Origin: JAFAXD01 sp963816775
GTDB lineage: Bacteria > Pseudomonadota > Alphaproteobacteria > Rhizobiales > Xanthobacteraceae
NCBI GenBank assembly: GCA_963816775.1
Contig: CAWFLX010000010.1
Coordinates: forward strand, 134,794-198,793
DNA length: 64,000 bases
Reading direction: 5' to 3'
The notes below the pieces were generated by a model, which saw nothing but the letters and a program-made list of their open reading frames with translations, was not told the origin of the DNA and did not search any database. Each line of letters begins with the position of its first letter. The stretch's first letter is position 1. Positions 17,607 to 25,823 of this stretch are shown piece by piece. Position numbers and translations under genes: made by a program.

Positions 17607-18235
17607 GGCGCGGGGCGTGCCAGTGCGTTGACCGCGGCAGCCGTCATGGCGCTGCCGCCGAGCCGTCCGCGCACGATCAGGAACGGAATTCCGCGCGCAT
17701 CTCGCGCGAGCGCGTCCTTGGATTCCGCGGCGCCGACGAAACCGACCGGCATGCCGATGATCGCCGCAGGCCGTGGTCCGCCCGCATCGAGCATTTCCAG
17801 CAAATGAAACAGTGCCGTCGGTGCATTGCCGATGGCGACCAGCGCGCCGTCGAGCCGGTCGGCCCAAAGGTCGAGCGCGGCCGCCGAACGGGTGGTGCCG
17901 AGCCGTTCGGCCAGCGCCGGCACGCGCGCATCATTGAGCGTGCAGATCACTTCATTTTTGGCCGGCAGGAAACGGCGGATGACGCCATGCGCCACCATCT
18001 CGGCGTCGCAGAAAATCGGCGCCCCGCGCGCGAGCGCGGCGCGCGCTGCGGCGACGAAGTTCGGATCAAACTCGAACTGGCTCGCGGCATCCACCAAGCC
18101 ACAGGCATGGATCATGCGGACCACGATCGCGGCCTCGTCCGCTGAGAAGCGCGCCAGGTTCGCTTCCGACCGGATGATCGCGAACGATCGCTCGTAGATC
18201 GCGGCGCCATCGCGCAGATAGTGGTGCTCACGCAT
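17603..18235 (-). CDS. cobH: Precorrin-8X methylmutase (CobH)
   Basis: Enzyme of about 210 residues that moves the methyl group from C-11 to C-12, giving hydrogenobyrinic acid. It starts MREHHYLRDGAAIYERSFAI. The histidine at position 43 (MIHACG) falls where the catalytic His lies in characterised CobH. GMPVGFVGAAESK is the conserved C-terminal motif. ATG 18235 lies 8 bases inside the end of cobG; an alternative in-frame ATG is at 18247. Confidence 0.95.
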   Translation of the reverse strand: MREHHYLRDGAAIYERSFAIIRSEANLARFSADEAAIVVRMIHACGLVDAASQFEFDPNFVAAARAALARGAPIFCDAEMVAHGVIRRFLPAKNEVICTLNDARVPALAERLGTTRSAAALDLWADRLDGALVAIGNAPTALFHLLEMLDAGGPRPAAIIGMPVGFVGAAESKDALARDARGIPFLIVRGRLGGSAMTAAAVNALARPAP

Positions 18236-19472
18236 GCGCAGGCTCATTCTGCTGGTGCGCAAGGCGCGTGAGCTCGGCCGCCACGTTCCCCGCTTCGATA
18301 TAGGCGTGCGGCGCCGCCCGCGCTGAACCGTCACGGATGATGCCGCAGCCGCGGTCAGTCCCCACGATGGTGAGCCCCGCCGGCGTCGGATGAGCGCAGC
18401 CCTTGCGGCAGCCTGAGATGTGGATCGTACTTTCGAGGGCCGGTGCGTGCGGCAGGCGAGCGATCTCAGCGGCGATCATGCGCGATGCGATCAGTCCCGA
18501 CGCGCATCCCGGCTTGCCCGGACAAGCCACGATCCGGCGACGCGGGTCGGCGGGGCTGACGATCAATCCGAGCTGTTCGGCTTCGCGCACCAGCGCGCGG
18601 GCGTCGGCGCGGTGAAGGCCGATCAACAACAAGACGCGTCCGGGCGCTGGGCGCACGAGCGCGGCGCCGCGTGCGGACGCGGCACGCGCCAGGTCGGCGA
18701 GGGCGCTCGCACTGGCATGTCCGAAGGAAAGCGCCACGCCCAGCGCAAACCCGTCATCACGCAGCGGGTGCAGACCAATAGCTTCCGCCGCCGGGCGCGG
18801 CGCAGGCGAGGCCGCATTCCGGCGCAGGTTCGGAATGTTGCCGAACGCCGTGAGCCCGTCGGAGCGCAGCACGTCGGCTGCGCGCGCATCGCCGCGGGCC
18901 GCAATCACCCGCAGGATTTCGATGACCGCGTCGACCGCGGCATTGGCCGTGATCGTTCCCAGGGGCGTCGCAGTCGCGGCATGGCCGGCAAGCGCGACGT
19001 GCAGGTGAGAGCCCGTGTTCGTCGCAATCACCCGCAGCCGCACGTCGGCTGCAACTTCATCAAGATGCAGCCGCCCGCCGCCGTCGACGATAACCGAGAC
19101 CTTGGGAGCGAGCACGATCGCGGCGTCCGCGATCGCGGCTCGCAGCGCTGCCGCAATTCCAACCGCATCGACCAGCACAGCCGGATCGTCACCCAGCGGA
19201 TCGACGATGATCGGGACGCCGACTGCGGCGACGCCAAGCTCATCGACTTCGGAGGCGAACAACGGCGCCGATCGCGGCGAGAGCCCGCGCACCTGCAAAC
19301 TGCCGCGTGCACTTATTTCAATCGTGCCGTTGCCATGCCGGCATGCCGCCTCGCAGAACCGCACGAACGCCGTCGGGGTGATGGCGTCCGCGGGAACGAT
19401 GCGCACCAGCAGCCCGTCGCCGGTTTGCATCGGCGTAAACAAGGCCGGGCAAGCGCCGCGGCGCGTGTTCAT
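18228..19472 (-). CDS. cobG: Precorrin-3B synthase (CobG)
   Basis: Oxygen-dependent monooxygenase of about 414 residues, related to nitrite/sulfite reductases, that makes the C-20 hydroxy-gamma-lactone. The C-terminal half has CPGKPGC and SGCRKGCAHP, the cysteine pattern for the Fe4S4 cluster. Its presence marks the aerobic form of the pathway. ATG 19472 forms an ATGA overlap with the cobN stop. Confidence 0.94.
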   Translation of the reverse strand: MNTRRGACPALFTPMQTGDGLLVRIVPADAITPTAFVRFCEAACRHGNGTIEISARGSLQVRGLSPRSAPLFASEVDELGVAAVGVPIIVDPLGDDPAVLVDAVGIAAALRAAIADAAIVLAPKVSVIVDGGGRLHLDEVAADVRLRVIATNTGSHLHVALAGHAATATPLGTITANAAVDAVIEILRVIAARGDARAADVLRSDGLTAFGNIPNLRRNAASPAPRPAAEAIGLHPLRDDGFALGVALSFGHASASALADLARAASARGAALVRPAPGRVLLLIGLHRADARALVREAEQLGLIVSPADPRRRIVACPGKPGCASGLIASRMIAAEIARLPHAPALESTIHISGCRKGCAHPTPAGLTIVGTDRGCGIIRDGSARAAPHAYIEAGNVAAELTRLAHQQNEPAHA

Positions 19473-22400
19473 GGCAGCGCCTCCTCCGCCCGCTGCAGCA
19501 AATTGACCCCGAGGTCGTTGCGGCGCGGGTGCCAAAGGCCGAGCCGGCGCGCGCTGTCGAGCCGGTCGGCGATCGCGCGCGCCGCGTCAGCGTTCTCCCG
19601 CTCCAGGAAGGCCCGCACGTTGCGATCGCCGAGGTAGGCATCATACACGAGATCGAACAATGCGCCGTCGACCACGCCGGTCGTGTGCGCGAACGCAACC
19701 AATCGGTCGACGGTCTCGGCCAGCTCCGCCGCCCCGCGCCCGCCGTGACGCATTTGTCCGGCGATGAACCGTGGATGGACGCGGCCGCGCACCAGGCGGG
19801 CCAGCGCGCTGGCAAGCGGACGCGCGCGCGGGTGTTCCGGACTGGCGGTGTCCAACACGATCAGATCGACCGCGCGGCCGAGCGCGGCTGCCGCGGATGC
19901 AAAGCCGCCGACAAAGGCGGCGTCCTCCGCGCCTTCGAGCAGATCGCGGCCGGGATCGTCGCTGACGTGGATCAGCAAGTCGGCATCGGCGACCCGCTCT
20001 GCGAACGCGCCGGGCAGTGAGCTGCTGCCGCCGTCCGCGCCGCCGTAGCTGTGCGAGCTTGCCGCAAGGTAAGCCGACCCGATGCTGGCGCGATCGGCGT
20101 CGCGCATCAACAAGTCTTCAACGCCTGCGCCATAAGCACCGGGCGCAGTGCCGAAGATGCGTGCAAGGTCGCGCGTGCCGCCACGCCGGCTGGCCGCCAA
20201 CGGGTTTTCATCGCCGGTTTCCGGACGCGCCGCGACCGCCTGCACGGCCGCATCGATGAGCGCGATCTGGTCCGGAAAAAGATCGCGAAACAGCCCGGAA
20301 ATGCGAAAGGTCACGTCGACGCGTGGCCGCCCCAAGCTGGCGGTGGGTAGCACCTCGACTCCAGTGACGCGCGCGGTCGCCGGATCCCAGATCGGCCGGC
20401 AGCCCATCAGCCAAAGCCCCTGCGCCATCTCCTCGCCGCCGGTGCGCAACGTCGCGCTGCCCCAGAGGTCGATCACCAGCGCGCGCGGCATCTCGCCGTG
20501 GGTTTGCATATGATTGCGCAAAACCTCTTCAGCCGCGAGGCGTCCGAAATCGAGAGCCGTTTGCGAGGGCAGGGTGCGCGGATCCGCCGTGAAGAGGTTT
20601 CGGCCGGTCGGCAACACGTCACGGCGTCCGCGCGCCGGCGCGCCCGCCGGTCCAGGCGCGACCCGGCGCCCATCGAGCGCGGCGATCAGCGCGTCGCGCT
20701 CTGCGCTGGCACTCGATGCCCAGGCCGGGTCCGCTTCATTTGTTTGAAGCGACTGGCGGCCGTATACATGCACGCCGTCCTTGATCGCGAGATCCTTGAG
20801 GTCGCACAGCCAGGCGTCGATCTTGCGCAAGGCCTCGTCGGGCCCGGTCTTGCGATCAACGCCGGCTTCACGCGCGAGGCCGCCGCGCTCTGCGGATTCG
20901 ATGATGAGCCGCGCCAATCGCTCGCGCCGTTTGCGATCGAGCCCATCGGCCTGCGCATATTCGTCGACCAGCCGTTCAAGCTCGCGCGCTTCATCGGCAA
21001 GACCGCTCGTCGCCAACGCCGGCGGCAGGTGACCGATGGTGACCGCCGCGATCCGCCGCTTGGCTTGCGCGGCTTCGCCCGGATTGCTGACGATGAACGG
21101 ATAGATCACCGGGAGAGGACCAACCAGAAGTTCAGGAAAGCAGGACGGCGTCAGCGCCACGGCCTTGCCGGGAAGCCATTCGAGCGTGCCGTGCGCGCCC
21201 ATGTGGACCAGAGCATCGACGTTGGTGCGATGTCGCAGCCAGAGACCGAACGCGACCAGTGCGTGGCGCGGCGGAAGCGACGGGTCGTGATAGTCGGCGC
21301 GGCGCTCGTCCGCCCGTCCGCGGTCGGGTGGCAGCGCAACCAGCACGTTGCCGAACATTCGCGCCCTGAAATGAAATGCGTGGTCGCGCACGGCCGGATC
21401 GGTGGCAGCGTCGCCCCAACTTGCTTCGATCTTCGCTCTCGCGTCAGCCGGTAGATTGGCGGCAAGTCGCGCATAGTCCGCAACGGTGAGCGCGGCGTCA
21501 TGCGTGCCGCGCGCCAGCGCATCGAGCAGTTCACGCGGCGTTTGCGGGGCATCGTGCACCGCGTAGCCCGCTGCCGCGAGGTCCGCAAGCAACGCGCAAA
21601 CGCTCGCCGGCACGTCGAGGCCGACCGCATAGCCGGTGCGGCCCGGCGCTCCCGGATAGTCCGGCATCAGGATCGCAACGCGGCGATCCGCGCGCGCGAG
21701 CATTTGCAAGCGCACCAGTGCGGCGGCCCGATCGGCGACGATTGCGATCTGGTTTGGATCCGGCGTGTTGGCCAGCGCCGTGAAGGCGAGGCTCTCCTGC
21801 GGCGGCAGCGGATCCTTAAACGCGATCGCGCCGGCGAGCACGCGCCCGTCGAGTTCCGGAAGGACGACATGCATGGCGAGGTCGGCGGCGCCGAGCCCGC
21901 GCGCGCTGTCGCGCCAGGCCGCGCGCCGCGTGGTGGCAATCACGGCCTGCAGCACCGGCACGTCCGGACCGTCGAGTGGAGTCGGTTCACCCGGCAGCGC
22001 GCCGGCCGCGAAGGCTGTCGTGGTGATAATGAGCGCCGGCTCGAGCCGGGCCAGCGCGGTGCGCACGAACGCGGCCGCGTCCCCATCCTTGAGGCTTGTC
22101 ACCACCAGCGGCGCGGGGGCGAGCCCGCGTGCTGCCAGCGCTTCAAACAATCGATCGATCGGCGCGGTGTCGGCCGCGAGCAACGCCGCCCGATAGAAGA
22201 TGATCGCAACGGTCGGGCGGCCCGCCGGCAGCGTCATGATTAGTTGATCGAGATCGATCGCGCCGCGACCCGGCAGATACGCCGCAAGTCGTGGAACGGG
22301 CCGCGGCGCGTGAGCATGCACATCGGCACCAGCGTATCCGGCAAGCCGGCGTAGGAGGGCACGCAGGTTGTCCTGTCCGCCCTCGCGGAAGTATTCCAGC

Positions 22401-22813
22401 AAAGCCCCGAGATCGGACGCCGACAATGTCGAGGCTTCGGCAAGCCGCGGGTCGTCGCGGTCCTCGCCGGGGAGCACCGCCAGTATGATTCCGCGTGCTC
22501 GCGCCAGGGCGGCGAGCTGATCGATCCCGTAACGCCACCAGTCGAGCCCGCCGAGCAGGCGGACCAGAATCACCTTGGTGTAGGTGCCGACCTTGTCGAT
22601 CCAAAGATCGATCGAGAGTGGGTGGCGAAGGTCGCGCAGATGTACGAGTCGCACGCTTGGCAGCGTATCCTGCTCTGCCGCCCACGCCGCCGCGAGCCCG
22701 GATAGATCGCTGTCCGCAAACGACAGCACCGCGATATCGCCGGGCGGCTGGGCGAGGTCGACCGGCTCGACGGTCTCGTCGAGGCTCGTGGACGAGGAGG
22801 CGAGGAGATGCAT
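19469..22813 (-). CDS. cobN: Cobaltochelatase large subunit (CobN)
   Basis: Large subunit (1,114 residues) of the ATP-dependent aerobic cobaltochelatase, which inserts cobalt into hydrogenobyrinate a,c-diamide. Typical CobN sequences include VHMGAHGTLEWLPGKAVALT near residue 532 and SHSYGGADGG in the last quarter. It needs CobS and CobT (AAA+ and VWA subunits), which are not in this window. It starts three bases after the cobW stop. Confidence 0.95.
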   Translation of the reverse strand: MHLLASSSTSLDETVEPVDLAQPPGDIAVLSFADSDLSGLAAAWAAEQDTLPSVRLVHLRDLRHPLSIDLWIDKVGTYTKVILVRLLGGLDWWRYGIDQLAALARARGIILAVLPGEDRDDPRLAEASTLSASDLGALLEYFREGGQDNLRALLRRLAGYAGADVHAHAPRPVPRLAAYLPGRGAIDLDQLIMTLPAGRPTVAIIFYRAALLAADTAPIDRLFEALAARGLAPAPLVVTSLKDGDAAAFVRTALARLEPALIITTTAFAAGALPGEPTPLDGPDVPVLQAVIATTRRAAWRDSARGLGAADLAMHVVLPELDGRVLAGAIAFKDPLPPQESLAFTALANTPDPNQIAIVADRAAALVRLQMLARADRRVAILMPDYPGAPGRTGYAVGLDVPASVCALLADLAAAGYAVHDAPQTPRELLDALARGTHDAALTVADYARLAANLPADARAKIEASWGDAATDPAVRDHAFHFRARMFGNVLVALPPDRGRADERRADYHDPSLPPRHALVAFGLWLRHRTNVDALVHMGAHGTLEWLPGKAVALTPSCFPELLVGPLPVIYPFIVSNPGEAAQAKRRIAAVTIGHLPPALATSGLADEARELERLVDEYAQADGLDRKRRERLARLIIESAERGGLAREAGVDRKTGPDEALRKIDAWLCDLKDLAIKDGVHVYGRQSLQTNEADPAWASSASAERDALIAALDGRRVAPGPAGAPARGRRDVLPTGRNLFTADPRTLPSQTALDFGRLAAEEVLRNHMQTHGEMPRALVIDLWGSATLRTGGEEMAQGLWLMGCRPIWDPATARVTGVEVLPTASLGRPRVDVTFRISGLFRDLFPDQIALIDAAVQAVAARPETGDENPLAASRRGGTRDLARIFGTAPGAYGAGVEDLLMRDADRASIGSAYLAASSHSYGGADGGSSSLPGAFAERVADADLLIHVSDDPGRDLLEGAEDAAFVGGFASAAAALGRAVDLIVLDTASPEHPRARPLASALARLVRGRVHPRFIAGQMRHGGRGAAELAETVDRLVAFAHTTGVVDGALFDLVYDAYLGDRNVRAFLERENADAARAIADRLDSARRLGLWHPRRNDLGVNLLQRAEEALP

Positions 22814-22816
22814 GTC

Positions 22817-23857
22817 CTATCCGGTGAGCGCCTGCGCGATGCCCGCGCGATCTAGCCCCTTCTGGCCGATCACCACCAGCCGGCCAGCGCGCGGCTCGCT
22901 GGCACTCCAGGGCCGATCATAGTGATGGCTCACCCGCGATCCGACCGCCTGCACGAGCAGCCGCATCGGCTTTCCCGCGACCGCCGCAAAGCCTTTCATC
23001 CGCAGCACATCGAAGGCTTCGGCGACGCCCGCGACGCGCGCCGCGAGGCTTGACGGGTCGGCGATCTCGGGCAACGTCACGACAAAACTATCGAAGTCGT
23101 CGTGGTCATGTTCGGCTTCGAGATCGTGATGGGTGCGGCGGTTCTCGATGTCGTCCTCGGTGGCGAGGCCGAGCCCGAGCAGCACCGCGGGGTCGACCTT
23201 GCCCTCGGCGACGCTCACGACCTTGACGGCGCGCGGGAGCGCCTGTGCGATCCGGGCGGTCGCCTCGTCGGCGCCGCGATCGGTGACGAGGTCGCGCTTG
23301 TTGAGCACGACGAGGTCGGCGCAAGCGATCTGGTCTTCGAACACTTCCTCGACCGGATTGTCGTGATCGAGCGCATTGTCGGCTAAGCGCTGGCGCTTGA
23401 GCGCCGCGAGATCGTTGGCAACGCGGCCTTCCGCCAGCGCCGCGCCATCGACCACCGCGATGACGCCATCGACGGTCACGCGGCTTTTGATTGCCGGCCA
23501 ATGAAACGCCTGCACCAGCGGCTTGGGCAAAGCCAGGCCCGAGGTTTCGATCACGATATGCTCGACCGCCGGCCTGCGGTTGAGGATCAGATCGAGCGCC
23601 GGCACGAATTCGTCGGCGACCGTGCAGCACAGACAGCCGTTGGCGAGTTCGACGATGTTCTCTTCCGGGCAGGCCGCGTCACCGCAGCCCTTCAGGATCT
23701 CGCCATCGATGCCGACGTCGCCGAACTCGTTGACGATGACCGCGAGCCTGCGTCCGCGCGCATTGGCCAGCACATGGCGAATGAGCGTCGTCTTGCCGGC
23801 GCCCAGGAAGCCAGTGACGATAGTGCAAGGAATGCGCGCCAGCGACTTGTTGTTCAT
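22817..23857 (-). CDS. cobW: CobW-family GTP-binding metallochaperone
   Basis: GTPase of about 346 residues from the COG0523 family, thought to deliver cobalt to the cobaltochelatase. It has the P-loop GFLGAGKTT, the metal motif GCLCC, the guanine motif NKRD, and a His/Asp-rich stretch HHDLEAEHDHDD before the C-terminal domain. ATG 23857 forms an ATGA overlap with the preceding gene. Its place directly upstream of cobN under a cobalamin riboswitch supports the chaperone role. Confidence 0.95.
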   Translation of the reverse strand: MNNKSLARIPCTIVTGFLGAGKTTLIRHVLANARGRRLAVIVNEFGDVGIDGEILKGCGDAACPEENIVELANGCLCCTVADEFVPALDLILNRRPAVEHIVIETSGLALPKPLVQAFHWPAIKSRVTVDGVIAVVDGAALAEGRVANDLAALKRQRLADNALDHDNPVEEVFEDQIACADLVVLNKRDLVTDRGADEATARIAQALPRAVKVVSVAEGKVDPAVLLGLGLATEDDIENRRTHHDLEAEHDHDDFDSFVVTLPEIADPSSLAARVAGVAEAFDVLRMKGFAAVAGKPMRLLVQAVGSRVSHHYDRPWSASEPRAGRLVVIGQKGLDRAGIAQALTG

Positions 23858-24222
23858 GAATGGTCCTCGGTGAAATTGAGCGGGGGCATGCGGGCGATCA
23901 GCCCGCGCTTGAGTGGTTCGGGACGCCCGCGCCAGGGCATCAACCCGTCGGGAGCCTCGGCAAGGAGTCGCGCACCATCGATTAGCGCTGCGCCGCATCC
24001 GGGATCCAACCCGCCGAAGACGTAGGTCCAGGAGCCATTGGCGCGCATGGCTGCGCTGGCGCCACGCGTGCAGTTGGCAAGACACGCGACGCGCTTAACT
24101 TCAACCCCGCTGCCTTGCGCGGCCGCCGCGGTGGTCGCCGCGAGCAACGCGCCTGGGCGCGGCTCATCCGGCTCGCCGACGCGCCGGCAGGTGATGCAGA
24201 CATAGATGATTGCGGCATCCAC
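23854..24222 (-). CDS. DUF1636-like (2Fe-2S) thioredoxin-fold protein
   Basis: Small protein of about 122 residues with CITC near the start and CLANC in the middle, the four-cysteine layout of thioredoxin-like ferredoxins and of DUF1636 proteins that occur in cob operons. It is the first gene after the cobalamin riboswitch and overlaps cobW by four bases. I prefer GTG 24222 (or the TTG six bases upstream) because any longer version would run into the riboswitch. Its role is unknown; electron transfer to CobG or metal handling are possible. Confidence 0.75.
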   Translation of the reverse strand: MDAAIIYVCITCRRVGEPDEPRPGALLAATTAAAAQGSGVEVKRVACLANCTRGASAAMRANGSWTYVFGGLDPGCGAALIDGARLLAEAPDGLMPWRGRPEPLKRGLIARMPPLNFTEDHS

Positions 24223-24296
24223 GGCCAAAGGCCTCGTTCCGGGTGCCGGGCAATGATCGAGAAGCACCGAGGCACCCCGCCCGGCCACGCCCGAAC

Positions 24297-24445
24297 CAAC
24301 GGCAGGTCTCCTGGCTCGCGGGTTTTCGCCCGTCACCGCCTTCCCGGGTCATCCCAGTGGCGCCGTGGCTCGGGCTCGCCGCTTACAGTTGCGGGGGCAG
24401 CTGCGGCATGGGAACCCGTGGTCTGACCCCGACATTTGCCTCTCA
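24297..24445 (-). ncRNA. Cobalamin riboswitch (minus strand) of the cob operon
   Basis: Read on the minus strand, the conserved core GCTGCCCCCGCAACTGTAAG is followed by CACTGGG, GGGAAGGCGG and, at 24315-24301, the B12 box GCCAGGAGACCTGCC. This order is that of the AdoCbl riboswitch. It lies about 75 bases before the DUF1636-like start and would lower expression of the DUF1636-cobW-cobN-cobG-cobH-cobI-cobJ chain when cobalamin is plentiful. The exact ends are approximate. Confidence 0.93.
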
Positions 24446-24528
24446 AATGTCGGGACAAGTCAGCCCACTAATGAATTCCGCACCGCATTCCCTGTTCGCT
24501 CTCTGAATGAGAGACCGTTGGTGGGGTG

Positions 24529-24557
24529 ACTAAAGGGCCGGGCAGGGAGGTTGTCAA
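24529..24557 (-). promoter_or_regulatory. Sigma70-type promoter of the riboswitch-controlled cob operon
   Basis: On the minus strand TTGACA (24557-24552) and TTTAGT (24534-24529) are separated by exactly 17 bases. Transcription would start near 24522, about 75 bases before the recognisable riboswitch core. The -35 is a perfect consensus. Confidence 0.65.
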
Positions 24558-24623
24558 TGCGGTGAAGCTTTTGTCAGGTAACCGTTTTTGAACCTTTGCC
24601 CAATCATGGACGTTTGAACGAAA

Positions 24624-25298
24624 ATGCGCATCGAACCGGTCTTTCTCTTCGATCTCGACGGAACGCTGGTCGACAGCGTCTATCAGCACGTGCTGGCGTG
24701 GAAGGAGGCACTCGACGCCGAGGGCATCGAGCTCTCGGTCTGGCGAATCCATCGCAAGATCGGCATGAGCGGCGGCCTGTTTACCAATCAGCTGCTGCGA
24801 GAAACCGGGCTCGACATCAACGTCGAACGTGTCGAACGGCTGCGCCAGCGGCACCTGGCTGCCTACCGGCACTACGCCGGCGACGTCCGACCGCTGCCAG
24901 GCGCGCGCGAGCTGTTGTCGTTTTTGTCGGACGCGCGCATCCCGTGGGCGATTGCAACCAGCGGGCGGATGGAAACCGCCGGCCTCAATCTGGCGGCGCT
25001 CGGCGTCGATCCGGAGCAAACGCCGGTCGTTACGCGCGATCAGGTCAAATACGCCAAGCCTGATCCGGATCTGTTTCTGGCGGCGGCCGAGAAGCTCGGG
25101 GCACCGATCGAAACGGCGATCGTCGTCGGCGACAGCATCTGGGACATGCTGGCGGCCACGCGCTGCCGCGCGCTCGGCGTCGGGGTTCTCAGCGGCGGCT
25201 ACGGGCTCGACGAGCTTCAGGATGCGGGTGCGTTCCGCGTCTACGAGGACCCCGCCGACTTGTTGTTGCATATCGACGAGGTCGGCGGACGGCGGTGA
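24624..25298 (+). CDS. HAD-superfamily phosphatase
   Basis: Hydrolase of 224 residues. Motif I is FDLDGTLVDS at residues 9-18, motif II includes ATSGR, motif III is the lysine in KYAKPDPD, and motif IV is VGDSIWDM. The cap between residues 20 and 95 makes it a subfamily I enzyme like phosphoglycolate phosphatase or beta-phosphoglucomutase. The substrate is not readable. It is divergent from the cob operon. A GC-rich hairpin follows at 25320. Confidence 0.9.
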   Translation: MRIEPVFLFDLDGTLVDSVYQHVLAWKEALDAEGIELSVWRIHRKIGMSGGLFTNQLLRETGLDINVERVERLRQRHLAAYRHYAGDVRPLPGARELLSFLSDARIPWAIATSGRMETAGLNLAALGVDPEQTPVVTRDQVKYAKPDPDLFLAAAEKLGAPIETAIVVGDSIWDMLAATRCRALGVGVLSGGYGLDELQDAGAFRVYEDPADLLLHIDEVGGRR

Positions 25299-25319
25299 TT
25301 GGGCCGACGCGAGACGACC

Positions 25320-25338
25320 GGGCGCCTCCGGGGCGCCC
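25320..25338 (+). terminator. GC-rich hairpin after the HAD gene
   Basis: Perfect stem of GGGCGCC (25320-25326) and GGCGCCC (25332-25338) with a five-base loop, 22 bases after the stop codon. No T-run follows, so intrinsic termination is uncertain. Confidence 0.4.
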
Positions 25339-25357
25339 AACCGTCGCCAATGAGTCC

Positions 25358-25702
25358 TTAGAAACTAAAAGACGAGACTAGAATGAGGCCATAGCGAGCT
25401 ACGTGGTTATACCGCACAGTTGTTTCTCCTGTCGGCAGCGGCTGGTTGGCGACGATTCCATCCCCCAATACTTGCGCACCCGGGTCCACGCGGATGCCCA
25501 GCCCAAAGTTCCAACTGTTCCTTGAGTATGTCTTGGTCCACTTCTTCGTCGTATCATACGTATAGGTGGGTTGGCGAAAACCGATCATCCATCCGATCGC
25601 ATAGCCAGTAATTGTCGTGTTGCTGCCACTGGCGGCCTCAATCGCAATAAATGGCCCGTGTCCCCAATCGCCGGGATCCAATCTGCTGGTGGGAGGTAAC
25701 AA
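25358..25702 (-). pseudogene. C-terminal fragment of an unrecognised outer-membrane-like protein
   Basis: A frame of 114 codons that begins only at a TTG directly after an in-frame stop, so it looks like the surviving 3' end of a longer gene. Alternating aromatic and polar residues (GYAIGWMIGF, YTYDTTKKWTKTYS) and a terminal phenylalanine (ILVSSFSF) resemble the closing strands of a beta-barrel. The segment and the 120 bases upstream are clearly richer in A and T than the neighbours. I do not recognise the family. Truncation after transfer is the likeliest explanation. Confidence 0.5.
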
Positions 25703-25823
25703 TCAATTCGTGTTGTTGTATGTTTGTTGAAATGGCGTGATACCAACAACACGATTTGTTCAGCATTTTATCGGAATGCTAACGGATCGCGCGCGCATCA
25801 ATCACGAACAAATCACGGATCGC

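Noticed and set aside
24223..24336. N-terminal extension of the DUF1636-like protein
   Set aside because: It would translate through the end of the cobalamin riboswitch and has no family match.
25358..25702. A complete small gene of 114 codons
   Set aside because: The only start is a TTG right after an in-frame stop, without a ribosome-binding site; a truncated 3' end fits better.
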